Origin: Thiohalophilus thiocyanatoxydans
GTDB lineage: Bacteria > Pseudomonadota > Gammaproteobacteria > UBA6429 > Thiohalophilaceae
Direction: 5' to 3'
Length of the DNA stretch: 64,000 nucleotides
NCBI RefSeq assembly: GCF_004366735.1
Contig: NZ_SOQX01000005.1
Span: 17,501 to 81,500, forward strand
The notes beneath the pieces were generated by a model, which had not been told where the DNA came from, did not search any database, and worked only from the letters and a program-made list of their open reading frames with translations. Made by a program: the position numbers and the translations under genes. Below, piece by piece: positions 17,982 through 28,180 of the stretch (position 1 is the first letter of the stretch; every line of letters begins with the position of its first letter).

Positions 17982-19364
17982 TTACGTGCCTTGGTAGTTA
18001 TTCTTGCCAATTTTTTGTTGCAACCGCTCCAGCAGGCGCGCATGCAGATTATCGAACCCGCCGTTACTCATGATCAATACATGGGTATCGTTATCAATCT
18101 GTTGCAGAATATGTTCAAGAATCGCCTCGGTACTGCCAGCGAGCGTCACTGGTGGATCCGATTCTTCAAATATAGCAGCGATATCCCAGGATAACCCGTC
18201 CGGTTGCAAAATGATCACCCTGTCCGCCTGACTCAGGGCCGCCGGTAATGCGTCACGTTGCACGCCCATACGCATGGTGTTGGAACGCGGCTCCAGCACG
18301 GCAATGATCGGTGCGGTACCCACACGCCGACGCAAACCGTTGAGCGTGCTGGCAATCGCGGTGGGATGATGGGCGAAATCGTCATACACGGTCACACCGT
18401 TGATCTTGCCGCGAATCTCCATACGTCGTTTGATGTTGCGAAAATCGCTCAATGACTCAATCGCCAGGCCCGCCGGCACGCCTGCATGGCGGGCGGCCGC
18501 AATCGCCGCCAGCGCGTTTTCCACATTGTGTTGACCGAACAGTGACCAGTTGACCCGCCCCTGACAAACGCCCTCAAAGCTGACCTCAAACACCGAGCCG
18601 TCTTCCTCAAGTAGCTGCGCCGACCAGCCCCCGGCATGGTTGATATATTCATGGGGAGTCCAGCTGCCTCGCGCCAGCACTTCGTGCAGGGCGGGACTGT
18701 GCTGATTGACGATCAACAGGCCATTGCCAGGTACCGTTCGCACCAGGTGATGAAACTGATCCTGGATAGCCCCCAGATCCGGGAAAATGTCCGCATGATC
18801 ATATTCCAGGTTGTTCATGATCAGGGTACGCGGCCGATAATGGACAAACTTGGAACGCTTGTCGAAAAAGGCAGTATCATATTCATCGGCTTCGACCACG
18901 AAAAATGGCAACTGCCCGAGGCGGCTGCTGACACCGAAATTGGCCGGTACACCGCCGATCAAAAACCCGGGTTCCAGCTTGTTGGCTTCCAGCATCCAGG
19001 CCAGCATGCTGGCCGTGGTACTTTTGCCGTGCGTCCCGGCGACGCCCAGCACCCAGCGCGAAGCGAGCACATGCTCCGATAACCACTGGGGTCCCGAGGT
19101 ATAGGGGATGTCGTTATTGAGAATATGTTCCACCGCCGGGTTACCGCGCGACAGCGCATTGCCGATTACCACGCAATCGGGACGGGGTGCCAGATGTTGC
19201 GGCTCATAGCCCTCCATCAGGGTGATCCCCTGCTCTTCAAGCTGGGTGCTCATGGGCGGGTAGACATTTGCATCAGAGCCCGTCACCTTATGCCCAAGTT
19301 GACGGGCCAGTATCGCAATACCGCCCATAAAGGTGCCGCAAATACCGAGAATATGAATATGCAT
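17982..19364 (-). CDS. mpl: UDP-MurNAc:L-alanyl-gamma-D-glutamyl-meso-DAP ligase
   Basis: Recycles the murein tripeptide by ligating it to UDP-MurNAc. The 460-residue Mur-ligase-fold protein begins MHIHILGICGTFMGGIA and carries the ATP loop GTHGKST near residue 112. It also has MNNLEYDHADIFPD and DDFAHHPTAI, features that distinguish Mpl from MurC. It functions with anmK (1.6 kb in this window) in peptidoglycan recycling. First gene of the mpl-ubiX-LON operon. Confidence 0.95.
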   Translation of the reverse strand: MHIHILGICGTFMGGIAILARQLGHKVTGSDANVYPPMSTQLEEQGITLMEGYEPQHLAPRPDCVVIGNALSRGNPAVEHILNNDIPYTSGPQWLSEHVLASRWVLGVAGTHGKSTTASMLAWMLEANKLEPGFLIGGVPANFGVSSRLGQLPFFVVEADEYDTAFFDKRSKFVHYRPRTLIMNNLEYDHADIFPDLGAIQDQFHHLVRTVPGNGLLIVNQHSPALHEVLARGSWTPHEYINHAGGWSAQLLEEDGSVFEVSFEGVCQGRVNWSLFGQHNVENALAAIAAARHAGVPAGLAIESLSDFRNIKRRMEIRGKINGVTVYDDFAHHPTAIASTLNGLRRRVGTAPIIAVLEPRSNTMRMGVQRDALPAALSQADRVIILQPDGLSWDIAAIFEESDPPVTLAGSTEAILEHILQQIDNDTHVLIMSNGGFDNLHARLLERLQQKIGKNNYQGT

Positions 19365-19394
19365 GGCTTGCTCAGTAACGATCCGGATTAAGTT

Positions 19395-19943
19395 TTAGTT
19401 CGTCGCCGGCAACAGGTAATCAAGTGCTGCCAGCCCCAGAATCAGGTAACCGATGGCAATAATAACACCTGTGAGCCGATGAACCGACAGCGCATGGGAG
19501 AGAATGTGTCCAAGAATCACCAGGCTCCAGATTTGCACCGCAATAATAATCAGCAATACCATTGTAAACTTTTCGGGATTGAGGCTGCTAATATAATTAA
19601 ACGGCAGAATCAGAACGGAAAGAATGATGCTGGTACCACTGAGTGCGGTGAGAGTCTGGATAATCCGCGCCCGATAGCCAAACAGGGACAGAAGCCCGAC
19701 GGTAACCAGTACCATAAACAGGGTATGTACCAGTAAAATACCCGCCAGCTGGAAGGCGGTTATCTCGGGCAACAACAAATTGGTGCGCAGGTTATCCAGC
19801 AAGTACCCGGCCACCAGCAACAGCACGAGTAGCAGCGGCGAATATGGGGTATCCTCCGGGCCCTTGCGCAACAAACAGATTTCCCAGAACCGCGATACCA
19901 GCGGCCGGGCATAAACCAATAACCGGCTATTCATGGCAACCAT
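19395..19943 (-). CDS. Unrecognised inner-membrane protein
   Basis: A 182-residue protein with about five hydrophobic segments at residues 37-52, 66-86, 92-116, 125-145 and 155-178. A positively charged N terminus precedes them. There is no recognised motif. It resembles small Yip1-like or DUF membrane proteins in general layout only. It lies 30 bases upstream of mpl on the same strand and could be the first gene of that operon; it is divergent from rnd. Confidence 0.65.
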   Translation of the reverse strand: MVAMNSRLLVYARPLVSRFWEICLLRKGPEDTPYSPLLLVLLLVAGYLLDNLRTNLLLPEITAFQLAGILLVHTLFMVLVTVGLLSLFGYRARIIQTLTALSGTSIILSVLILPFNYISSLNPEKFTMVLLIIIAVQIWSLVILGHILSHALSVHRLTGVIIAIGYLILGLAALDYLLPATN

Positions 19944-20021
19944 CCGTCTTGCATCTGTTGTCCGTGTGTAACACCATAAGTCAGTAGATAATATCTGTTG
20001 GAGCTGGTAGTGTCCTCATCC

Positions 20022-21176
20022 ATGTCGAATTACCAATATATCGAAACTATACCGCAACTTGAAGCGGCCTGCGAAACACTTCGTCACAGCCCGGTACTGG
20101 CGCTGGACACCGAGTTCATGCGGGAGAAGACCTATTATGCCCGGCTTTGCCTGATTCAGATCGCCACCGAGCAGCAGGTTTATATCATTGACCCTCTGCG
20201 GCTCGAACATCTGCAACCACTGCTTGACCTGCTCTATAATCCGGACATTCTCAAGCTGGTACATGCCGGTCGCCAGGATCTGGAACTGTTCTACGACCTC
20301 ACCGGAAAAATTCCCGGACCGATGTTCGATACCCAGATTGCCGCCACCCTGCTCGGTTTTGCCGATCAGGTCGGTTATGCCGCCATGGTGGAAAAAATCC
20401 TGGGTGTTCAGCTGGACAAATCCCATACCCGCACCGACTGGGCCCAACGCCCGCTCTCCAAAAAGCAGCTTGCCTATGCCGCCGATGACGTGGTCTATCT
20501 GATGCAACTGTACCCCGAAATACTCGAACGCCTGAAAAAACTGGGACGTGAACAGTGGTTGCAGGAAGATTTTGCCGCTCTGAGTAAACCGGAGCAGTAT
20601 GTCAATGATCCGTCCAATAGCTGGCAGCGAGTCAGTGGTCATGGTCGCCTGAAACCCCGACAACTTGCAGTCCTGAAAAACCTGGCACACTGGCGCGAAA
20701 AGCGCGCCCAACAACTGGACAAGCCACGCAAATGGATTATGAGTGACGATGTTTTATTAAACCTCGCACAACGTCAACCCGATAAACCGGAAAAACTGGC
20801 CGGTATCCGGGGGCTTCCGGAGTCGATTGTTCGCGACTGTGCTGAGCAATTGATCGAACGGATACAGCAGGCCCGTAACCTGCCCGACTCGGAACTTCCT
20901 CAAGCCCGGGATCGTTTCATTCCCACCCGGGATCAGGAGCTGCTGATTGACAGCCTGCTGCTCTATCTTAAACAGCTGGCCTATGATAACCAGATCAGCC
21001 CCGCAACCCTGGCCAATCGCAAGGAAATCGAACGCCTCATTCAGGGAGAACGTGAACTTGAACTCCTCAGAGGCTGGCGGCGGCGTATTGCCGGCCAGCC
21101 ATTGCTGGACATGCTCGAGGGAAAAATACGCCTGTTTATCCGGAATAATGAACTGCAAGTCGAACATCAGCATTGA
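20022..21176 (+). CDS. rnd: Ribonuclease D
   Basis: A 3'-5' exoribonuclease that trims tRNA and small stable RNA ends. The 384-residue protein has the DEDDy exonuclease domain at about residues 1-190: Exo I LDTEF at D29/E31, Exo II VHAGRQDLELFY, and Exo III YAADDVVYL. HRDC-type helical domains follow, with KPRQLAVLKNLAHWRE. A TTG 24 bases upstream is in frame, but ATG 20022 matches the family start. Confidence 0.94.
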   Translation: MSNYQYIETIPQLEAACETLRHSPVLALDTEFMREKTYYARLCLIQIATEQQVYIIDPLRLEHLQPLLDLLYNPDILKLVHAGRQDLELFYDLTGKIPGPMFDTQIAATLLGFADQVGYAAMVEKILGVQLDKSHTRTDWAQRPLSKKQLAYAADDVVYLMQLYPEILERLKKLGREQWLQEDFAALSKPEQYVNDPSNSWQRVSGHGRLKPRQLAVLKNLAHWREKRAQQLDKPRKWIMSDDVLLNLAQRQPDKPEKLAGIRGLPESIVRDCAEQLIERIQQARNLPDSELPQARDRFIPTRDQELLIDSLLLYLKQLAYDNQISPATLANRKEIERLIQGERELELLRGWRRRIAGQPLLDMLEGKIRLFIRNNELQVEHQH

Positions 21177-21341
21177 ATCGGTCTGCTCACGAAATACACC
21201 GATTGGGGCAAACAGTAGAATTCTACCAGGGGGTTATCCCCAGTGGCAGACCGGATGGATCCAATCTATACTTCTGAAACAAAATCGTCATCCATCATTA
21301 TTTCAACATAACTATCTGCCGACCTGCTCAATTGATGACTT

Positions 21342-22496
21342 ATGCCATCGCGTCATAACAAAACTTACCGTTTTGACTGGCATGCGGGCTGCCGATTCAG
21401 CCTGCTGATTGATGGCCAGCGGTTCTTTCCGGTCATGCTGGATGCCATCGAACAGGCAAAAACGTTTGTACTGCTCGAGCTCTATCTGGTTGAGTCGGGA
21501 CATGTTACCCGGCGGTTTATTGATGCGCTGGTGGCGGCTCGCCAACGCGACGTGACCGTATATCTGCTGCTGGATGATTACGGCTCGCAGGGGCTTGCTT
21601 TGCTGGATCGGGAACGACTGCTCGCCCAGGGTGTTCAGCTGCGGTTTTACAACCCTCTGAACTATCGGCAGTTTTATCGCAGTCTGCGCCGCGATCACCG
21701 CAAGCTGCTTTTGATCGATAATCGGATCGCCTTTACCGGCGGCGCGGGATTGAGTGATGCCTTTGAACCGCCGTTCAACCCGGAAGGCGCCTGGCATGAG
21801 GTTATGCTGCAAATCGAAGGCCCCGTGGTTACCGACTGGATGCGGCAATTTTGTACAACCTGGCAATCGAGCAGCGGCAACTCACCCGAACTGCCCGCTT
21901 CACAAGAACAGTACTTCACTCCCGGGCAGCCGGGTCGCGTGGTGCTCTCCGCCGGATTAAGTCGGCAGGAGATCAAACGTGCCTTTATCACGCGCATGCG
22001 CAATGCCGGGCAACGCATCTGGCTGACCACACCTTATTTTATCCCGGCGCGCAAGGTTCGTCGGGTATTGACGCAACGCGCCAGAGCCGGGGTCGATACC
22101 CGCTTGCTGCTGCCCGGCCCGATTAGTGACCACCCCTGGGTCTCCCATGCCGCGCGCGGGTTTTATCACCGCCTGTTACGCAACGGCGTACGCATCTTTG
22201 AATATCAACCCCGCTTTGTCCACGCCAAGATCGGACTGTGTGATAACTGGTGTACCATCGGCTCAAGTAATCTGGATCGCTGGAACCAGCGCTGGAACCT
22301 GGATGCCAATCAGGAAGTTGATGCAACCGATTTCAGTTCAGACGTGGCACAGTTGTTTGAAACCGACTTTGCACAGAGCATCGAGATCACGCTGTCCCAC
22401 TGGCGAAAGCGCTCAACAATGCAACGTTTGCGAGAATGGCTGGCGGCCCGGCTGGTGATGCTGATCGAGCTTGTCATTCGCGGCTATCGAAAATGA
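21342..22496 (+). CDS. Phospholipase D / cardiolipin synthase family protein (ClsB-like)
   Basis: A 384-residue protein with two HKD motifs: HRKLLLID beginning at H119 and HAKIGLCD beginning at H294. Each is followed by the usual Gly- or Ser-rich turn (FTGGAG, IGSSNLD). It lacks N-terminal membrane helices, which fits ClsB/ClsC rather than ClsA. Likely makes cardiolipin by phosphatidyl transfer at the inner membrane. A C-terminal amphipathic or hydrophobic stretch, about residues 362-380, may bind membrane. Convergent with adk, sharing a terminator. Confidence 0.85.
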   Translation: MPSRHNKTYRFDWHAGCRFSLLIDGQRFFPVMLDAIEQAKTFVLLELYLVESGHVTRRFIDALVAARQRDVTVYLLLDDYGSQGLALLDRERLLAQGVQLRFYNPLNYRQFYRSLRRDHRKLLLIDNRIAFTGGAGLSDAFEPPFNPEGAWHEVMLQIEGPVVTDWMRQFCTTWQSSSGNSPELPASQEQYFTPGQPGRVVLSAGLSRQEIKRAFITRMRNAGQRIWLTTPYFIPARKVRRVLTQRARAGVDTRLLLPGPISDHPWVSHAARGFYHRLLRNGVRIFEYQPRFVHAKIGLCDNWCTIGSSNLDRWNQRWNLDANQEVDATDFSSDVAQLFETDFAQSIEITLSHWRKRSTMQRLREWLAARLVMLIELVIRGYRK

Positions 22497-22512
22497 CCCT
22501 GTAACCGACAAG

Positions 22513-22536
22513 AAAAAGGGGGCCGAAGCCCCCTTT
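22513..22536 (-). terminator. Terminator of adk, possibly bidirectional
   Basis: The stem AAAGGGGGC/GCCCCCTTT with a short loop is followed on the minus strand by a T tract directly after the adk stop. It may also end the convergent cls-like transcript. Confidence 0.75.
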
Positions 22537-22541
22537 AGCGA

Positions 22542-23696
22542 TTAGCGCCGTTTTCTGGCGCTTTTCTTTTTGGCTTTCTTTTTCGCCTTCTTCTTGGCGA
22601 CTTTTTTCTTGGCTTTCTTCTTGGCCACTTTCTTCTTCGCGACCTTCTTCTTGGCGGCCTTCTTCTTCGCGACTTTCTTCTTGGTGGCCTTTTTCTTCGC
22701 GATCTTCTTCTTGGCCGCCTTCTTCTTCGCGACCTTTTTCTTCGCGACCTTCTTCTTGGCTATCTTTTTCTTGGCAACCTTCTTCTTGGCAGCTTTCTTC
22801 GCGACCTTCTTCTTGGCCGCCTTCTTCTTCGCGACCTTTTTCTTCGCGACCTTCTTCTTGGCTACCTTTTTCTTGGCAGCTTTCTTGGTGACCTTCTTCT
22901 TGCTGCCGCTCTTTTTGGCTGCCACCTTTTTCCTGGTGGTTTTCTTACTGCCGCCAGTTTTCTTCTTCGCCGCAGTTTTCTTCTTGGCCGTCTTCTTCTT
23001 GCTTGCAGCTTTTTTGGCCGCCGGCCTCGCCGCCGCAGTTTCCGTACCGGGCAGGCTGGCCAGGATGCGCTCCACGGCAGCGAAGATGTCGCTGATCTCG
23101 CCCACGCCCTGAACAGTCCGCAATTTCCCCTGGCGACGATAGTAATCGATCAGCGGCGCCGTCTGTTCCTGATAAACATCCAGACGCTTGCGAATGGTCT
23201 CTTCGTTGTCGTCCTCACGCTGGGTCAGCTTGCCGCCACACTTGTCACACACCCCCTCGATCCGTGGCGGGGAGAAATAGATGTTATACATCTGGCCACA
23301 GGAACTGCAGGTACGGCGCCCGGTCAGGCGTTTGACCAGCACATTCTTGTCCACGTCGATCAGCAGACCGACCTGCAGGGGCTTGCCCATATCGCCGAGC
23401 AATGTGTCGAGGGATTCGGCCTGGGCCGTATTGCGCGGAAAACCGTCCAGAATAAAGCCCTTGTCGGTATCCGGACGAGAGAGACGATCGCGAATCATAC
23501 CCAGGACGATGTCATCGGAGACCAGCTGGCCGGCGTCCATCGCAGCCTTGGCCTGCATACCCAGCGGGGTGCCTTTGGAAACCGCCTCGCGCAGCAGATC
23601 GCCGGTTGATATCTGCGGTATTCCGTATTTTTCTACCAGCAGTTTGGCCTGGGTGCCTTTACCGCCACCCGGCGCACCAATTAATACGATTCTCAT
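22542..23696 (-). CDS. adk: Adenylate kinase with long Lys/Ala-rich histone-like tail
   Basis: Residues 1-217 form a complete long-type adenylate kinase (ATP + AMP to 2 ADP). The P-loop is GAPGGGKGT, with [17 protein letters not shown] and a zinc-type LID of four cysteines, C130/C133/C150/C153. Residues 218-384 (DNA about 22545-23045) are a tail of pentamer-like KKKxA units, almost only Lys, Ala, Val and Thr. It resembles histone H1 C termini and AlgP of Pseudomonas. The frame is continuous, so this is a real fusion rather than a neighbour. The tail should bind nucleic acid or other polyanions. Repetitive DNA makes length variation likely. Confidence 0.93.
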   Translation of the reverse strand: MRIVLIGAPGGGKGTQAKLLVEKYGIPQISTGDLLREAVSKGTPLGMQAKAAMDAGQLVSDDIVLGMIRDRLSRPDTDKGFILDGFPRNTAQAESLDTLLGDMGKPLQVGLLIDVDKNVLVKRLTGRRTCSSCGQMYNIYFSPPRIEGVCDKCGGKLTQREDDNEETIRKRLDVYQEQTAPLIDYYRRQGKLRTVQGVGEISDIFAAVERILASLPGTETAAARPAAKKAASKKKTAKKKTAAKKKTGGSKKTTRKKVAAKKSGSKKKVTKKAAKKKVAKKKVAKKKVAKKKAAKKKVAKKAAKKKVAKKKIAKKKVAKKKVAKKKAAKKKIAKKKATKKKVAKKKAAKKKVAKKKVAKKKAKKKVAKKKAKKKAKKKSARKRR

Positions 23697-23852
23697 TGTT
23701 ATCTAACTCCGTTGGCTGTATTTGTCCGAATCAGGATTACATTGAAAATTCTTGTCGTTAACAGACCGGGGCCTGTTTGCATATGTTGTTTAAAACTAAT
23801 CCCTGACATTGTCCAAGTCAATGTGAATCCGCCGCAATTTTGACCAGCTCGG

Positions 23853-25856
23853 CTAACTCAACAGCGGCGCAATCACCAGACTGACAATCGCCAGCACGTT
23901 GATCAGGATGTTCATTGAAGGCCCCGACGTATCCTTGAACGGATCACCTACCGTGTCACCGACGATCGCCGACTTGTGGCTCTCGGAACCCTTGCCCCCG
24001 AATTCGCCGCCCTCAATATACTTCTTGGCGTTATCCCAGGCACCGCCGGCATTGGACATCATCAACGCCAGCAACACGCCGGTGACCAGCGCGCCACCGA
24101 GCATCCCGCCCAGCGCCTCCGGACCGATCAGAAAACCGACCAGCGGTGGGGCCGCCACCGCCATGCCGCCGGGCAGCAACATCTTGCGTAACGCAGCATC
24201 GGTGGCAATCGTTATACAGCGCGCCGTGTCCGGTTTGGCGGTGCCTGCCATTAACCCGGGGATCTCCCGAAACTGTCGCCGAATCTCCTGAATCATCAGA
24301 GAGGCCGCGTCGCCCACGGCGGTCAGGGTCATGGAGGTAACCAGAAACGGGAAAACCCCGCCGATAAATAATCCCACCAGGACCTCCGGCTGGCCCAGAT
24401 GCAGGCTGAAATCGGGCCGATTATGGGCCACTGTCTGGATAAACGCGGTGATCAGGGTCAGGGCGGCCAGCGCCGCGGCGCCGATGGCAAACCCCTTGCC
24501 AATGGCGGCGGTAGTGTTACCGACGCGATCCAGCGCATCGGTGATCTCGCGGGTCTCTTCGCCCAGCTCCGCCATCTCGGCGATGCCGCCGGCGTTATCC
24601 GCCACCGGTCCATAGGCATCGATGGCCATGGTCATGCCGACGGTGGCCAGCATCCCCACCGCGGCAATCCCCACACCATAGAGTCCGACCCAATGGCTGG
24701 CGAGGAAAATAATCACCGCAATACTCAGCACCGGAAACAACACGGAGCGAAAGCCGGTCGCCAGACCGGTAATCACAACAGTCGCCGCCCCGGTCAGGGA
24801 GGCCTCGGCCAGATGTCGTACCGGTTTGCCGGCGGTATAATATTCCGTGGACAGCCCGATCACCATCCCGCCGGCGGCCCCCAGCAAGACACAGAACCAG
24901 ACATCGATATGCACATCGAGCGCGCGGATCACAAACCAGGCGCCGAGCATGAACAACAAGGCAGTGCCGAGCAACGAATAACGAATCGCCTGCTGGGCGC
25001 CCCGGTTCTGATAGAGGCGCATCGCGGCGATCCCGACCAGTACACACAACAGTCCCATACTGCTCAACGCCAGCGGCAGGAACATCAGGGTTGACTGGGT
25101 TCCCAGCCGGGCCAGGGCGGTATCGGACATGACCGCCGCCAGGGCCAGGGTGGCGATCATCGCCCCGCAATAGGATTCAAAAATATCCGAGCCCATGCCG
25201 GCGACATCACCGACATTATCGCCCACGTTATCGGCGATCACTCCGGGGTTACGCGGATCATCCTCGGGGATACCGGCCTCGAACTTGCCCACCAGATCTG
25301 CCCCGACATCGGCCGACTTGGTATAGATTCCCCCGCCGACACGGGAGAATAACGCCACCGACGAGGCCCCCATGCCGAAGCCGTGAATGACATGGGAACC
25401 CTGGGGATCGCCGCCATAAACCACAAACAGGACACCCAGTCCCAGCAGTCCCAGCGCCGCGACGGTCAGTCCCATTACCGCCCCGCCGGAGAAGGCCACG
25501 CTCAGCGCCCGGCCGGCACCAAACGTGTTGGCAGCGTGGGTGGTGCGCACATTGGCATAGGTGGCCGCCTGCATGCCGATATAGCCGGCACCGGCCGAAC
25601 AGACGGCCCCGACCACGAATGAGACCGTGGTGCCCACGCCCAGATAGATATAGAGAAGTACCGCTACCACCACGGAAAACAGAGTCAACTGCAGGTATTC
25701 GCGGCGCAAAAACACCATGGCGCCACGATGGATTTCTCCTGCGATTTCCTGCAGACGACTATCGCCGGCCGGATGGCGACTGATGCGATAGAAAACCAGC
25801 AGCGCCGCTATCATACCAAAGGCCCCGACAATCGGTGGTACCAGTGTGAGCGACAT
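23853..25856 (-). CDS. hppA: Membrane-bound ion-translocating pyrophosphatase
   Basis: Couples PPi hydrolysis to H+ or Na+ export. The 667-residue protein has about 16 membrane segments and the catalytic [11 protein letters not shown] region (DX7KXE), followed by two [16 protein letters not shown]-type acidic motifs. The sequence GNTTAA has alanine where K+-independent enzymes have lysine, so it should be K+-dependent. The ion pumped is not settled by this. AAGGGGGAG precedes ATG 25856 as Shine-Dalgarno. It is divergent from the soluble pyrophosphatase. Confidence 0.94.
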   Translation of the reverse strand: MSLTLVPPIVGAFGMIAALLVFYRISRHPAGDSRLQEIAGEIHRGAMVFLRREYLQLTLFSVVVAVLLYIYLGVGTTVSFVVGAVCSAGAGYIGMQAATYANVRTTHAANTFGAGRALSVAFSGGAVMGLTVAALGLLGLGVLFVVYGGDPQGSHVIHGFGMGASSVALFSRVGGGIYTKSADVGADLVGKFEAGIPEDDPRNPGVIADNVGDNVGDVAGMGSDIFESYCGAMIATLALAAVMSDTALARLGTQSTLMFLPLALSSMGLLCVLVGIAAMRLYQNRGAQQAIRYSLLGTALLFMLGAWFVIRALDVHIDVWFCVLLGAAGGMVIGLSTEYYTAGKPVRHLAEASLTGAATVVITGLATGFRSVLFPVLSIAVIIFLASHWVGLYGVGIAAVGMLATVGMTMAIDAYGPVADNAGGIAEMAELGEETREITDALDRVGNTTAAIGKGFAIGAAALAALTLITAFIQTVAHNRPDFSLHLGQPEVLVGLFIGGVFPFLVTSMTLTAVGDAASLMIQEIRRQFREIPGLMAGTAKPDTARCITIATDAALRKMLLPGGMAVAAPPLVGFLIGPEALGGMLGGALVTGVLLALMMSNAGGAWDNAKKYIEGGEFGGKGSESHKSAIVGDTVGDPFKDTSGPSMNILINVLAIVSLVIAPLLS

Positions 25857-26071
25857 ATCTCCCCCTTATGATGAATTTTATTATTGATTCGGACGGGTAC
25901 GGCGATACGGCTTCTCCACATTACCCAAAGGGAGACCGGCTGGCAATCACCCGGCGTTTCTGTTTTGGCCCCGGGCTGGTAGAATGCCCTCTTTTGCTGC
26001 CCGTCGCGCCGGACCTTCTGCCGAGTTCGCGGCCCTGGCAGCCCATCAGACACCATTTCGAGGCTTGAGCA

Positions 26072-26620
26072 ATGAATCTGGACAGAGTCGATCCCGGCAA
26101 GCATATTCCCGAGAACATCAATGTAATTATCGAGATACCGGCACACAGTGACCCGGTCAAATACGAGGTGGACAAGGACACCGGCGCCATGTTCGTGGAT
26201 CGGTTCATGAACACCGCCATGCACTATCCGTGCAACTACGGTTACGTTCCCCATACCCTGTCCGAAGACAGCGATCCGGTCGATGTACTGGTGGTGACGC
26301 CTATGCCCCTGATCAGCGGCTCGGTTGTACGCTGCCGTCCCGTTGGTATCCTGAAAATGACCGATGAAGCCGGCCCCGACGCCAAGCTGCTGGCCGTGCC
26401 AATTACCAAGTTGTGCCAACTCTACGAAAAGGTCGACGCCCCCAAAGACATGCCGCAGCAACTGCTGGACCAGATTGCGCACTTTTTCGAGCACTACAAG
26501 GATCTGGAAGAGGGCAAGTGGGTCAAGATCGACGGCTGGGGCGACAAGCAGGCCGCCCATCAGGAAATTCTGGATTCCATCGAACGCTATAATAACGCCC
26601 CGGAAAAACCGTGCTTCTGA
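26072..26620 (+). CDS. ppa: Soluble inorganic pyrophosphatase
   Basis: Family I Mg2+ pyrophosphatase of 182 residues. The signature segments are [15 protein letters not shown], the YGYVPHT loop and DSDPVDVLV, which carries the metal aspartates. It is divergent from hppA, so the cell encodes both energy-wasting and energy-conserving PPi hydrolysis at one locus. The next gene starts 1 base after its stop. Confidence 0.95.
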   Translation: MNLDRVDPGKHIPENINVIIEIPAHSDPVKYEVDKDTGAMFVDRFMNTAMHYPCNYGYVPHTLSEDSDPVDVLVVTPMPLISGSVVRCRPVGILKMTDEAGPDAKLLAVPITKLCQLYEKVDAPKDMPQQLLDQIAHFFEHYKDLEEGKWVKIDGWGDKQAAHQEILDSIERYNNAPEKPCF

Positions 26621-26621
26621 T

Positions 26622-27179
26622 ATGAAAGTCTGTATCGTCTCGGACAGCCACGATAACCGCTTTTTGCTCAAGGCGGCGGTGGAAGATGCCAAACAGCGCG
26701 GTGCCGAAGCGGTATTGCACTGCGGTGATGTGGTCGCCCCCACCACCCTGCGCATTCTCAATCCCATCGGCCTGCCGGTCCATGTGATTCACGGCAACAA
26801 CACCGGCGACATGTACAGTATGGCGCGGCTCTCCCACGATCCCGACAGTGTGATCCAGTATCACGGCCAGGACGCCGGTCTCGAACTGGCCGGGCGCAAG
26901 ATCTTCATTGTCCACTATCCCCACTACGCCCGGGCCATGGCTACCACCGGCGAGTGGGATCTCGTCGGCTGCGGCCACGATCATCGGGCCCTGATCGAAC
27001 CGATCGTCAACATCCGCGGGGGCCATACCCTGTACGTCAATCCCGGCACCGTCGGCGGCGTCGGTGCCGAGCCGACCTACGCCATGGGCAATCTGGACAC
27101 TCTGGAATTCGAGATCCTGCCGGTCCCGGTGGGCGAAAGCCTCCAGGTCAACAAAGTCTCCGTCACCCCGCACGACTAG
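26622..27179 (+). CDS. YfcE/MJ0936-type metallophosphoesterase
   Basis: A 185-residue calcineurin-fold phosphodiesterase. Metal ligands are in SDSHDN (D8, H10), HCGDVV, HGNN and GCGHDHR. ATG 26622 follows the ppa stop by one base. Family members cleave phosphodiesters such as cAMP-like or bis-pNPP substrates; the physiological target is unknown. Co-translation with ppa suggests a housekeeping phosphate role. Confidence 0.88.
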   Translation: MKVCIVSDSHDNRFLLKAAVEDAKQRGAEAVLHCGDVVAPTTLRILNPIGLPVHVIHGNNTGDMYSMARLSHDPDSVIQYHGQDAGLELAGRKIFIVHYPHYARAMATTGEWDLVGCGHDHRALIEPIVNIRGGHTLYVNPGTVGGVGAEPTYAMGNLDTLEFEILPVPVGESLQVNKVSVTPHD

Positions 27180-27210
27180 AGCCGCCAAACACGGACTCTG
27201 CTCAACCCCG

Positions 27211-27361
27211 GATTAAAACGCGGAGGTCGCAGAGGCGCAAAGACGCGGAGGAAAAACAGGTTTTGTTTTGGTGACTGCTCAGGCCGATTAACATTCTTCA
27301 AGACACTGTTTTTTTATCTCTGCGACTCCGCGGCTCTGCGACCTCCGCGTTAAATAACAGG
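27211..27361. repeat. Inverted-repeat element 5 (CGCGGAG/CGCAGAG units)
   Basis: The left arm 27211-27260 and right arm 27306-27361 are long reverse complements with several 8-base units. The arm ends read TTAAAACGCGGAGGTCGCAG and its complement. Closest in sequence to element 2. It lies between the convergent phosphoesterase and moaE genes. Confidence 0.8.
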
Positions 27362-27403
27362 TTTTGAAAAAAGAATCTTACCCTGACGACCACCCCATAT
27401 CGG

Positions 27404-27841
27404 TCAATAACCGGCAGTGTTGTTTTCGACCCAGCGTTGGCCCTCGGAGGTCTGTTCTTTTTTCCAGAACGGGGCTCTGGATTTGAGTTCTTCCATCAGG
27501 TAACGGCTGGCTTCGAAGGCGTCCTTGCGGTGCGTGGACCAGACGGCCACCAGGACGATGGCGTCATCGGGTTTGACCCGCCCGACGCGGTGGAGGATCA
27601 GGCTGTTGATCAGATCCCACCGGGCGGCGGCCTGTTCGCCGAGGTTGTGCAGGTACTTTTCGGTCATCCCGGGATAGTGTTCCAGCTCCATGGCCGTAAC
27701 GGTCTCATCCTCGTTGAACTCACGCATGCTGCCAACGAAGACCGCGGTCGCCCCGTAACGCCCGGCAGCGTGCATGGCCTGCTGGTATTTGAGCAGCTCG
27801 GCATAAGGCTCGAACGGTTGCTCGCGAATTTCACTGTGCAT
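27404..27841 (-). CDS. moaE: Molybdopterin synthase catalytic subunit
   Basis: Inserts two sulfurs into precursor Z with MoaD to form molybdopterin. The 145-residue protein has [34 protein letters not shown] and the catalytic-lysine region APFWKKEQT. It follows moaD by 2 bases on the minus strand; the two subunits form one complex. Confidence 0.95.
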   Translation of the reverse strand: MHSEIREQPFEPYAELLKYQQAMHAAGRYGATAVFVGSMREFNEDETVTAMELEHYPGMTEKYLHNLGEQAAARWDLINSLILHRVGRVKPDDAIVLVAVWSTHRKDAFEASRYLMEELKSRAPFWKKEQTSEGQRWVENNTAGY

Positions 27842-27843
27842 CG

Positions 27844-28077
27844 TCAGCCTCCGGTCACCGGCGGGAAAAAAGCCACTTCGTCGCCATCGTTGACCGTCGT
27901 GTCGGCGGTCACATATTCCATGTTCAGCGCCATCAGCACATTGGCCGGCATCTCGGCATTGTCAGTTGCCTGCGACCAGACCTCGGCCACGCTCATCGGC
28001 CCTGCGGCCGTCAGGCGGGTCTCACCACGGCCCAGCTGTTCACGCAGGCTGGCAAAGAATTTCACCTCGATCGTCAT
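27844..28077 (-). CDS. moaD: Molybdopterin synthase sulfur carrier subunit
   Basis: A 77-residue ubiquitin-like protein ending in the Gly-Gly (PPVTGG) that becomes a thiocarboxylate. It starts [15 protein letters not shown] and has the [12 protein letters not shown] turn before the tail. First gene of moaD-moaE and divergent from moaC. Confidence 0.94.
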   Translation of the reverse strand: MTIEVKFFASLREQLGRGETRLTAAGPMSVAEVWSQATDNAEMPANVLMALNMEYVTADTTVNDGDEVAFFPPVTGG

Positions 28078-28180
28078 CGTTCCTGTACCGGATTGCGGGC
28101 GGGATTGCCCAAACGGGGCAGGCAGCCTATCATGGATTTTGGCACACTCCCAACCGGATAGACTCTACTATCATTATATT

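Noticed and set aside
22570-23112. 180-residue Phe/Leu/Ala-rich open frame on the plus strand
   Set aside because: It is the antisense of the Lys/Ala tail of adk; hydrophobicity comes from reading AAG repeats in reverse. No start context.
27437-28180. Long upstream extension of moaC
   Set aside because: The frame overlaps moaE and moaD on the other strand; MoaC homology begins at ATG 28181.
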